This document shows, in pieces, positions 8,024 through 16,500 of a stretch of 21,700 bases of DNA. This stretch comes from an uncultured Lachnospiraceae bacterium (GTDB lineage: Bacteria > Bacillota > Clostridia > Lachnospirales > Lachnospiraceae). The stretch covers positions 2,233 through 23,932 of the forward strand of contig CAJUFU010000037.1 of the NCBI GenBank assembly GCA_910585555.1. The letters run 5' to 3'. Position numbers and translations under genes: made by a program. Position 1 is the stretch's first letter; the number at the start of each line of letters is the position of its first letter. The notes below the pieces were generated by a model. That model had not been told where the DNA came from. It saw only the letters and a program-made list of their open reading frames with translations, and searched no databases.

Positions 8024-10945
8024 CTAGTGGAACAAATACTCTATCTTTGTAAAAAGCTTCTCCTGCTCTTTGATTTTCTCCTCATTCCCCACCACGCAAA
8101 GACATTCATCTTCCATGAAAGCGCGGATATACGCTGCCAGGCCGCGTATCGTATCTGCATCCGTTTTGAGCAGTTCATCCCGCTCTTTCTGCACACGGGC
8201 AAAATCATAATGGGTCAGATACCCTGCCAGAGAATAATTTCCCTTGCCCGAGGGCGTAAGAGGCATATCCATCTCGCTGACGGCCCCGATGATATATTGG
8301 GTTATGGTACGCTCATCGGCCTCATAATGTTCAATATAATCCGCCGCCTTCTCATAGACTTCGATGGTCTTTTCCAGGTTCGGGTCCCTGTAAGAGACAA
8401 AATAACTCTCGCCGCTCTTGCCAAACTGGCACATACAGCCATAGGCGCCGCCCTTAACCCGCACCTGGGTCCAAAGATAATCGTATCCCATCATCACCCG
8501 CAGCACTTTCAGAGCCCCCGTGTAAGGAAGTCCCTTTTTCACAAAGTTCCCGGCCCGACACACATACTGAATCTGGGCCGAAGACATCAGTCCCTCGTTC
8601 TTTTTCACAGGCTTCGGCTCATAGCCCTTAGAAGCGATGGGCCCCGTATACAGTTTCCCTTTCAGGCCCTCTATCAATTCTTCTATCCCGGTGAGACCTT
8701 CCGGCTGTGCCGTATAATCCACCATCAGATTCTCCGGGCGGAAAATACACTCCACTACCTTCTGCATATTGGCGGCAAGTTCCTCTTTATGCTTGTCAAA
8801 ATCCTTTTCCAACGCTTCCAGAACCCGGTAAAAAGCCATGCCATTGATATGGTTCATAATCATCGCCGGTTTGGATAAATAGGACAGCGCCTGCCCGGCC
8901 GCCAGAGAATGCCCCGCAGACATCATTTGTGCCTGTTTATCAGAGCGGGTCTCCGCCACCAGTTCATAAAGACGCTTTTCATCTATATAGACCGATTCAG
9001 TCAATATCTCCTCTGCCAAAGCAAACGCCTGGGGCAGGTTCTCATATAAGGTCTTTACTTTCAAATCAAAGGTTACTTTATATTGAGACAAGTCCCTGGC
9101 ATCCGTGTAGGTATTCACCGCCGGCGCAATACCGCCGGTCTGCAGATTAATCTCGCTGTAAAGCTCGCTGTAGGAATGTTTCTTCGTGTCCACCAGACCG
9201 ATCATGGCCCGCAGAAGCCCTACATAAGGGAACAATTCTTCCGGCACCTGTTTAAGGTCGAACATAAACCGCAGATACCCGATACCGTTGGTGAAAATAT
9301 CATGGTAAAGAAGCAGCGTATCTTTCACCTTTTTCTCCTCGTTACAGTAAGGCCGCGCTTCCTTTTTCATATCCTCTCTGGTCAGCAGGGGAATCTTCTC
9401 CAAATCCTCCTTGGCGCTGGGTTCTTCCTGATACCGTTTCAACGCCTCCGTGTCCGCAACAATCTGCGCAATCTCTTCTTTAGACATAGAAGCTTTTTTC
9501 TCTGCTAAGGCTGCCGCCAGGGCTTTCTCTTTCTGACCGGTAAGCCCTTTTACCGGCTTTACCACCACCACGCTCTTATGGGTATTATCAAGCAGGCATC
9601 TTTTGATCATATCCTCATAGAAGGAAGTGTCCAGCTCTTTCTTCAACGCTTTATAAGTATCCCCAAGTTCCAGATAAACAAAAGGCTTCGTATCATCGTA
9701 AAGCCAAGTCTCACACATCTGCAGACCGTACATTAACCCCTTGGGATAAGAACCGTAATCCGCCTCCCGGTATTTGAATTCATCATGATTTAACGCCGCC
9801 GCCAAAGATTTCCTATCCACACCCTTCTCTGCCAAGTCTCGCAATGTTTCCTCAATTATGGCGACGAACGTATCCTTCTGTGACGCCTCTGCATTTTTTG
9901 CCACAATAGAGAAGAAAGGCTGCCTTACATCCACCTCGAAAAAGCAGCTGATATCCGTGCCGATTCCGGCATCCAAAAGAGCCTGCTTGACCGGCGCGCC
10001 GGGTGCCGCAGCCACCGCATCAATCAGTGCCTGGAATCCTATGTTCTCTTTCCGGTCCAGATTCTCCCCCAGAGAGATGTTGTAGGACAGATAGGTGTTA
10101 CTCTCCCCGGACTCGCTCTCCATAATCGGATAAGCCTTCTCCACCGTCACGGTCTGCCCAAAAGACGCCTCCAGCGAGGGTTTTGAATCCACCGAAAGAG
10201 CCTCATATTTGGACAGATAGGCTTCGTCAATATACTGCAGCTTCTCCGCCATATCCATATTGCCATACAGATAAATATAACTGTTGGAAGGATGATAATA
10301 TTTCTGATGAAAGGCAAGGAAATCCTCGTAGGTCAGTTCCGGAATCACATCCGGGTCGCCGCCGGACTCCACCCCATAGGAGGTGTGCGGATACAGGGAA
10401 TTCATAATCTCTCTGTAAAGCACGTCATCCGGTGAAGAGAACGCTCCCTTCATCTCATTGTAGACCACGCCGTTGATGGTCAGCTCATCTTCCGCAGACT
10501 CCAGTTCATAATGCCATCCCTCCTGCCTGAAGATTTTTTCCTCATGATAGATATTGGGATGGAACACCGCATCCAGATACACATCCATCAGATTCTGGAA
10601 ATCCTTATCATTGCAGCTGGCCACCGGATACACTGTTTTATCCGGATAAGTCATGGCGTTCAAAAAGGTATTGAGGGACCCCTTCGCCAGTTCAATAAAT
10701 GGGTCTTTCACCGGGAACTTATCGGAGCCGCAAAGCACCGTATGCTCGATGATATGCGCCACACCGGTACTATCTTTGGGCGGCGTGCGGAATCCTATAT
10801 AAAACACCTTGTTATCGTCGTCATTCGACAAAAGCGCAACCCGCGCTCCCGTTTTCTTATGCTTTAGCAAATATCCCTGAGAATTGATCTCTTTGATATT
10901 ACACTGCATGAGGACTGTATAAGCTTGTAACTGTTCTAACTGCAT
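8024..10945 (-). CDS. M16C zinc metallopeptidase (presequence-protease/insulinase family)
   Basis: This is a 973-residue peptidase of the PreP/Cym1-like M16C subfamily, which in mitochondria and bacteria degrades peptides inside a closed chamber. The inverted zinc motif HIIEH is at H64-x2-E67-H68. The third zinc ligand is E164 in NEMKGAFSSPDD, exactly 100 residues after H64, as I recall for PreP. The distal substrate-binding motif is in the C-terminal half (GGAYGC with SYRDPNLEKT). There is no signal peptide, so it probably acts in the cytoplasm on peptides. The ATG at 10945 follows AAAGGAG by 8 bases. It is the first gene of the long minus-strand run and has its own promoter at 10986-11015. 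The DUF4349 gene follows after 66 bases. Confidence 0.95.
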   Translation of the reverse strand: MQLEQLQAYTVLMQCNIKEINSQGYLLKHKKTGARVALLSNDDDNKVFYIGFRTPPKDSTGVAHIIEHTVLCGSDKFPVKDPFIELAKGSLNTFLNAMTYPDKTVYPVASCNDKDFQNLMDVYLDAVFHPNIYHEEKIFRQEGWHYELESAEDELTINGVVYNEMKGAFSSPDDVLYREIMNSLYPHTSYGVESGGDPDVIPELTYEDFLAFHQKYYHPSNSYIYLYGNMDMAEKLQYIDEAYLSKYEALSVDSKPSLEASFGQTVTVEKAYPIMESESGESNTYLSYNISLGENLDRKENIGFQALIDAVAAAPGAPVKQALLDAGIGTDISCFFEVDVRQPFFSIVAKNAEASQKDTFVAIIEETLRDLAEKGVDRKSLAAALNHDEFKYREADYGSYPKGLMYGLQMCETWLYDDTKPFVYLELGDTYKALKKELDTSFYEDMIKRCLLDNTHKSVVVVKPVKGLTGQKEKALAAALAEKKASMSKEEIAQIVADTEALKRYQEEPSAKEDLEKIPLLTREDMKKEARPYCNEEKKVKDTLLLYHDIFTNGIGYLRFMFDLKQVPEELFPYVGLLRAMIGLVDTKKHSYSELYSEINLQTGGIAPAVNTYTDARDLSQYKVTFDLKVKTLYENLPQAFALAEEILTESVYIDEKRLYELVAETRSDKQAQMMSAGHSLAAGQALSYLSKPAMIMNHINGMAFYRVLEALEKDFDKHKEELAANMQKVVECIFRPENLMVDYTAQPEGLTGIEELIEGLKGKLYTGPIASKGYEPKPVKKNEGLMSSAQIQYVCRAGNFVKKGLPYTGALKVLRVMMGYDYLWTQVRVKGGAYGCMCQFGKSGESYFVSYRDPNLEKTIEVYEKAADYIEHYEADERTITQYIIGAVSEMDMPLTPSGKGNYSLAGYLTHYDFARVQKERDELLKTDADTIRGLAAYIRAFMEDECLCVVGNEEKIKEQEKLFTKIEYLFH

Positions 10946-10985
10946 TTTGGAAACTCCTTTCAGAAGTGCTTCTCATATTTTTCTT

Positions 10986-11015
10986 AGTATACCACTCCTA
11001 TTAAAATTTAGTAAA
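10986..11015 (-). promoter_or_regulatory. Sigma-A type promoter for the M16C peptidase gene
   Basis: On the minus strand the -35 box is TTTACT (11010-11015), the spacer is 18 bases, and the -10 box is TATACT (10986-10991). It lies 41 bases upstream of the peptidase start and may drive the whole run towards alaS. Confidence 0.65.
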
Positions 11016-11023
11016 GCGAAACT

Positions 11024-11063
11024 AAAAAGGCAGGCAAAAACTATGGTCGCGTTTTCGCCTGCC
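11024..11063 (-). terminator. Rho-independent terminator closing the rhomboid-like/sigma-like unit
   Basis: On the minus strand, GGCAGGC (11057-11063) pairs with GCCTGCC (11029-11035). The stem extends through G-U, four A-U pairs and C-G to about 13 base pairs. A run of five T (11024-11028) follows. It sits 111 bases after the stop of the 140-residue gene and just before the next promoter. Confidence 0.8.
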
Positions 11064-11174
11064 CAGTGTAAAAGGGGAATTTTACGTTGTAAGTTTAACA
11101 GAAAAAATTGTCAAACACAAGAGCATTTTGTAGAATTTATGATGTAAGGCATCGCGTAAAATGACAAACATATT

Positions 11175-11597
11175 CTACACACTAAAAGACATCAGCGCAA
11201 GCTTTGATAAGATCAATTCCTGTACCACCACACCCGCCGCCTTCTTCTGCGCCAGATTCATATCCACAAACGCTTCTAATTTCATGACTTTATTCTGATA
11301 GCCGGTCTTGCGTTTACCCAGAAACCCTTTCTTTTCCTCCAAGATGCTCAACTTCACCCTGGCCTTTAGCTGCCCGTAGGTTCTATAAGAGAACTGGTCC
11401 TTTGTCATATAATATAACTGACTCTCCAAGGTAGTCTCCGGGGCTGTGTCTTTGAAAATATAGTGCTCCACAATACTCTTATATTTGAAATTCACCATTT
11501 CATCCTGCAGAATCTCTGCATAACTCAATTTGGCGCCCAGATAGATAGAACCCGTGTCCTGCATAAAATATTTAAAGTCTCTGTTCATTCCTTCCAT
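11175..11597 (-). CDS. Uncharacterised 140-residue protein, partner of the sigma-like gene
   Basis: I do not recognise this protein. It is 140 residues, with no signal peptide and no membrane segment. It begins MEGMNRDFKYFMQDTGSIYL, has a central region rich in tyrosine and charged residues, and ends in a mixed basic-hydrophobic helix (QKKAAGVVVQELILSKLALM). It contains no cysteine or recognisable catalytic motif. The ATG at 11597 overlaps the end of the sigma-like gene by 13 bases, and another in-frame ATG at 11588 directly abuts AAGGA. I kept the longer form because GGTGG is spaced 4 bases from it. The overlap indicates translational coupling, so the two products may be made in fixed ratio and act together. 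The unit ends at the terminator at 11024-11063. Confidence 0.75.
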   Translation of the reverse strand: MEGMNRDFKYFMQDTGSIYLGAKLSYAEILQDEMVNFKYKSIVEHYIFKDTAPETTLESQLYYMTKDQFSYRTYGQLKARVKLSILEEKKGFLGKRKTGYQNKVMKLEAFVDMNLAQKKAAGVVVQELILSKLALMSFSV

Positions 11598-12328
11598 GTA
11601 TCCACCGCCTCAATCTTATCACCGCTTATGCGGATGGCATCCTCAATTGCCTTTCTGCTAAGACCGGACTCTGCCATCAGTTCCTCCACCGTTACCTTTC
11701 TGCGAAGTTCCGCGTAAAGCGCGTTCGCCGCATCCGCCACCTTATTTACCTTATCCGCAATCTTTTGGTCCTTCTTCGACTCTTCGGCATTCGCGGCAAT
11801 ATACTCCTCCATGGCATCCATAATCAGCTTCGCCAGCATCCCCTGTGCCTCCGAGGCATGTTCAAGCGCTCCCAGCATCGTCACGCCCAAGGCAAGCGCC
11901 ACATTCCCCTCTCCGATCAAATCTTCCAGATATACTCCCTGCCCTGCGTACAGCTTGGCAATCTGGGCCACTTCCGGCAGATAAATCCGCGTCAGTCTAT
12001 CCGCCGCATCCGTATCTCCCGCCATAGCTGAGAGCGTCACAGCCTCCCGTTCGCCCTCAGAGATTGCAGAATAGTCCTGAAGAGATTCCAGGTAAGAAGA
12101 AAGATAATCCCGCTCCTCATCCTGCAGATACGCCTCATAATCCACCGGTTCCCCGATGCCAATCTTCTTCTGTCTTAAATACTGATACACCATATCCATC
12201 TGCTCTGGGGTAAGAGACAGCGGCGCAAACGCTTCCTCCACCTCTGCTTCGGATATGCAGCCACCCTGTTCTTTGGCTTTCAGCCTGACTTCCTCTAATG
12301 TTTTGGCAAACTGAACTTCTCTGTCCAT
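11585..12328 (-). CDS. Degenerate sigma-70-like protein lacking promoter-recognition elements
   Basis: The 247-residue protein resembles a housekeeping sigma factor in outline. Residues ~5-58 look like region 1.1 (FAKTLEEVRLKAKEQGG to MVYQYLRQKKIGI). Residues ~73-145 match regions 1.2 and 2.1 (AGDTDAADRLTRIYLPEV, then LEDLIGEGNVAL; compare LxDLIQEGNIGL). Residues ~187-237 match region 3 (KVTVEELMAESGLSRKAIED). In between, the aromatic melting and -10 residues of region 2.3-2.4 (canonical STYATWWIRQAI) are replaced by GMLAKLIMDAMEEYIAAN, and the protein stops before region 4. It could bind RNA polymerase core without recognising a promoter; that is inference. The ATG at 12328 has AAAGGA 7 bases upstream and is preferred. 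An in-frame ATG at 12376 (16 residues longer) is possible through coupling to a seven-codon leader frame. Confidence 0.8.
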   Translation of the reverse strand: MDREVQFAKTLEEVRLKAKEQGGCISEAEVEEAFAPLSLTPEQMDMVYQYLRQKKIGIGEPVDYEAYLQDEERDYLSSYLESLQDYSAISEGEREAVTLSAMAGDTDAADRLTRIYLPEVAQIAKLYAGQGVYLEDLIGEGNVALALGVTMLGALEHASEAQGMLAKLIMDAMEEYIAANAEESKKDQKIADKVNKVADAANALYAELRRKVTVEELMAESGLSRKAIEDAIRISGDKIEAVDTWKE

Positions 12329-12403
12329 TTCAGATTCCTTTTCTTTCCATAAAGATTCCAGCGCGTCCCATGTCATCCTGGCGGCATTCTCTTCATTATC
12401 CCC

Positions 12404-13273
12404 TCAGCTTCTCTTGATATGGGTATGGGTATACAGATGTTCCTCACAGTACTCATAGTTCCCATCGCACTTAGAGCAGAACCGAAACTGCATCTGCGGG
12501 CTGTCCACTTCCGTCCGGCCGCAGATGGCACATTTATGCTTGGTGATACCCGTATTTCTTCTCACGTCCCGCTTGAACTCCTGCCTCCTGTGAATCTGTT
12601 TGGGATTCAGATGCATCATATTTCTGGAAGTAAAGAAAAAGACCACAAAATTTAAGAGCGATGCCGCAATGGCAAATTTATAATACACACTGCTTCCCAA
12701 GAACTCGAAGCCCAGCATCACCGCATAGATCACGCCCAGCCATTTTACCTTAATCGGAATAATAAACATCAAAAGCACCTGCGCCTCCGGGAAAGTAGCC
12801 GCAAACGCCAGGAAAATCGACATATTGATATAATAAGTACTAAAGGCGATAGAGATTGTACCAAAGAAAACTTCCGGACTGTACTGCGCTATCAGGTCCG
12901 CCTGGAAAAGATAGCAGAACGCCATCAACAGAAAACTGCCCAGAATGGTAAATAACATGCCCTGGAGCAAATATACATTATACCGGTAAGTCCCCCAAGT
13001 CCGTTCCAGGGAAGTACCTATGGAACAGTAAAAATACAGCATAATCAGTGTCAAAAACAGCCCGCCGCTTCCCGGCGGCGGAATCAAAATCCAGCTGACA
13101 AGCCGCCAGATCTGCCCATGTAAAATGGCATAGGGATTCAGTGTCAAAAAAGATAACAACATATTACTCCTGTCCATCATCTGCAAAAGATACCCCACGC
13201 CGTAACACAATACCAGAATGAAAGACAGGTTCTTAATCGCATACTTTCCAAATTTCCGTTCAAAAGGACTCAT
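12404..13273 (-). CDS. Rhomboid-like membrane protein with C-terminal zinc ribbon
   Basis: The 289-residue protein has about six hydrophobic helices in residues ~14-225, then a soluble tail. Rhomboid/derlin-type signatures are present: QIWRLVSWILIPP after the first helix, and SIGTSLERTWGTYRYNVYLL at the helix 2-3 boundary. I see no GxSG catalytic serine motif and no matching catalytic histidine, so it is probably a pseudoprotease of the superfamily. The last ~45 residues form a zinc ribbon with CAICG, FCSKC, then YCEEH and THTH. The reading frame opens earlier at GTG 13282, but the first ATG, 13273, is preferred; AGGAG lies 12 bases upstream. The sigma-like gene starts 75 bases after its stop, so the two are almost certainly co-transcribed. 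Confidence 0.8.
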   Translation of the reverse strand: MSPFERKFGKYAIKNLSFILVLCYGVGYLLQMMDRSNMLLSFLTLNPYAILHGQIWRLVSWILIPPPGSGGLFLTLIMLYFYCSIGTSLERTWGTYRYNVYLLQGMLFTILGSFLLMAFCYLFQADLIAQYSPEVFFGTISIAFSTYYINMSIFLAFAATFPEAQVLLMFIIPIKVKWLGVIYAVMLGFEFLGSSVYYKFAIAASLLNFVVFFFTSRNMMHLNPKQIHRRQEFKRDVRRNTGITKHKCAICGRTEVDSPQMQFRFCSKCDGNYEYCEEHLYTHTHIKRS

Positions 13274-13373
13274 AGCAGACACACACTCCTATTGTTTGAT
13301 TCTTTGCCGCACCCTGCCGTGCTTTTCTCCTGTTCCCCGGCAGGCACGTATTTTCCCCGCTAAAACTGAATAC

Positions 13374-13402
13374 ATTTTATCATCCCTTATTTTAAAAGTA
13401 AA
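13374..13402 (-). promoter_or_regulatory. Promoter for the rhomboid-like/sigma-like unit
   Basis: On the minus strand TTTACT (13397-13402), a 17-base spacer and TAAAAT (13374-13379) form a reasonable sigma-A promoter about 100 bases before the ATG. The leader between (13274-13370) contains CCTGCC/GGCAGG (13313-13318 and 13339-13344), able to pair as a short hairpin. Confidence 0.55.
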
Positions 13403-13486
13403 CGGCGTGCTTCATAAAATCCCGGATGTCATAAAAATTTTATAATTGTCACCCGAAAACTTCATTTTTTTCTAAGAATTGGACAA

Positions 13487-13515
13487 TTGCATTTTGATAG
13501 ACTGTGTCGTATAAT
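13487..13515 (+). promoter_or_regulatory. Promoter for the activase gene
   Basis: TTGCAT (13487-13492), a 17-base spacer and a perfect TATAAT (13510-13515) lie 61 bases before the ATG of the large activase gene. With the minus-strand promoter at 13374-13402 it makes a divergent regulatory region. I see no other gene in 13274-13576. Confidence 0.7.
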
Positions 13516-13576
13516 GACAGCGTGTGTCAAATCGCATAATAAATAGGTACAAAGAATAAAAGGAGTGATACAAGAA

Positions 13577-16500
13577 ATGAGTAAAATGCAATATACGCTT
13601 GGCATTGACATTGGTTCTACCACAGTCAAGATTGCCATTCTGGATGACAGGCATCAGATACTCTTTTCCGACTATCAGAGACATTTTGCCAATATAAAGG
13701 AGACCCTCTCCGACCTGCTTTCCAAAGCATATGAAAAACTGGGGAATCTGACCGTGCATCCCATGATCACCGGTTCCGGCGGCCTTACCCTGGCCAACCA
13801 TTTACAGGTTCCTTTCGTGCAGGAAGTCATCGCAGTATCCACTTCCCTGCAGACCTTCGCCCCCGTCACGGACGTGGCCATTGAGCTGGGCGGTGAAGAT
13901 GCCAAGATCATTTACTTTGAGGGCGGCAACGTAGAACAGCGCATGAACGGTATCTGTGCCGGCGGTACTGGTTCTTTTATCGATCAGATGGCCGCTCTGT
14001 TACAGACAGATGCCAAAGGACTGAATACCTACGCCAGAAACTATCATTCTCTCTACACCATCGCCGCCAGATGCGGTGTATTTGCCAAATCCGATATTCA
14101 GCCCCTGATCAATGAGGGTGCCACCAAGGAGGACTTATCGGCTTCCATCTTCCAGGCTGTGGTCAACCAGACCATCAGCGGCTTAGCCTGCGGTAAGCCT
14201 ATCAGGGGCCATGTGGCATTTTTGGGCGGCCCGCTGCATTTCCTGTCAGAGTTAAAACAGTCCTTTATCCGCACCTTAAAGCTGGATGAGGAACACATCA
14301 TCGACATGGACAATTCCCATCTTTTTGCGGCCATTGGCTCTGCCTTAAACGCCAAGGAAGAGACTTTCTATACCATGGAGCAGATGACAGAGAAACTTTC
14401 CGGCGATATTAAGATGGACTTCGAAGTGGAACGCATGGAACCCCTGTTTGCCTCACAGAAAGAATATGAAACTTTCTGTGAAAGACATAACGCCCACCAT
14501 GTTACCACCAGTGACTTGTCCACTTATCAGGGAAACTGTTTTCTGGGCATCGATGCCGGTTCCACCACCACGAAAGTGGCTTTGGTAGGCGACGATGGTT
14601 CCCTGCTTTACTCTTTCTACAGCAGCAACAACGGCAGTCCCCTTAAGACCGCTATCCGCTCCCTCAAGGAAATCTACCGCCTGCTTCCGAAAGGCGTTAA
14701 CATCGTCCGCTCCTGCTCTACCGGTTACGGGGAAGCATTGATGAAAGCGGCCTTTTTGCTGGATGACGGCGAGGTAGAGACTGTGGCACATTACAATGCC
14801 GCCGCTTTCTTTAACCCGGACGTGGACTGTATCCTGGATATCGGCGGCCAGGACATGAAATGTATCAAAATCAAAAATCAGACCGTGGACAGCGTTCAAC
14901 TCAATGAAGCCTGCTCTTCCGGCTGCGGTTCCTTTATCGAAACCTTTGCCAAGTCCCTAAATTACGGCGTAGAGGAGTTCGCCCGGACAGCCCTGTTTGC
15001 AGAACATCCCATTGATCTTGGCACCCGGTGTACGGTGTTTATGAACTCCAAGGTCAAACAGGCCCAGAAAGAAGGAGCTTCTGTCTCCGATATTTCTGCA
15101 GGACTTGCCTATTCCGTCATCAAAAACGCCCTGTTTAAAGTCATCAAGGTCTCTGATGCTTCTGAACTGGGCCGTCATATCGTAGTCCAGGGCGGCACCT
15201 TCTACAACGATGCGGTCCTTAGGAGTTTTGAAAAAATCGCCGACTGTGAAGCCATCCGCCCGGATATTGCCGGGATTATGGGCGCCTTTGGCGCGGCACT
15301 GATTGCCAGAGAGCACTATGTAGAGGGCTACCGTACCTCCATGCTGAATTTAGACCAGATTACCAATCTGCAGTTTGAAACCAGCATGGCCAAATGTAAG
15401 GGCTGTACCAACAACTGCCGCCTTACCATAAATAAATTTACAGGAGGACGCCAATATATCTCCGGCAACCGCTGTGAGCGCGGTCTGGGCAAAGTAAAAA
15501 AAGAAAACAGCGTCCCCAATCTCTACGATTATAAATTAAAAAGGCTCTTTTCCTATGAGCCACTGCCTGCCGATGAGGCAAAACGGGGCACTGTAGGGAT
15601 TCCCCGGGTCTTAAATATGTATGAGAACTATCCTTTCTGGTTCACCTTCTTTACGAAGCTGGGTTACCGGGTGATACTCTCCCCCATTTCCAACCGCAGA
15701 ATCTATGAGTTGGGAATTGAATCCATCCCCAGTGAATCAGAATGTTATCCGGCCAAACTGGCCCACGGACATGTTGCCTGGCTGATCAAACAGAAAGTGG
15801 ACTTCATCTTCTATCCCGCCCTCTTTTATGAGCGCGACGAATTCCACGAAGCCAACAACCACTATAACTGCCCCATTGTCACCTCCTACTCGGAAAATAT
15901 CAAAAATAACGTGGAGGAAATCGGCCGCGGGGAAGTGGTATTTCGTAATCCCTTCCTCTCCTTCGAGAGCCTGCGCACCGTCACCTCGGCTCTCACAAAG
16001 GAGTTTCAAGATCTACCCGTCACAGAAGTGATGAACGCCGCAGAGGCTGCCTGGGAGGAACTTGCCGCCGCCCGCCAGGATATGCGGAATAAGGGAGAAG
16101 AGGTCCTGCGTTATATGGAAACAAACCATGTCCGCGGCATTGTGCTGGCAGGACGCCCTTATCATATCGACCCGGAAATCAATCACGGTATTCCAGAGCT
16201 GATCACCTCCTACGATATCGCCGTGCTGACCGAGGATTCTGTATCCCATCTGGCACAGCCGGAGCGTCCTTTAATCGTCTCTGACCAGTGGATGTATCAT
16301 TCCAGGCTCTATGCGGCCGCCAGTTTCGTGAAGACCCGTGACGACTTGGACCTGATACAGCTTAATTCCTTCGGCTGCGGTTTAGATGCCGTCACCACCG
16401 ACCAGGTAAACGACATCCTCTCCAGAGCCGACAAAATCTATACCTGCTTAAAAATTGACGAGGTCAACAACCTGGGCGCTGCCAGAATCCGTATCCGGTC

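Noticed and set aside
8027..8878. A 283-codon open frame on the plus strand opposite the M16C peptidase
   Set aside because: It lies wholly inside the antisense of a well-supported gene, has no ribosome binding site I trust and no recognisable protein motif. Similar antisense frames occur opposite alaS, glyS and the activase.
13274..13282. GTG start for the rhomboid-like gene
   Set aside because: It is only three bases from AGGAG. The ATG three codons later is better spaced.
13312..13348. Leader hairpin of the rhomboid-like unit as a riboswitch
   Set aside because: CCTGCC/GGCAGG and CGTGC/GCACG can pair in alternative ways, but the stems are short, with no conserved riboswitch core or T-run; too weak to call.
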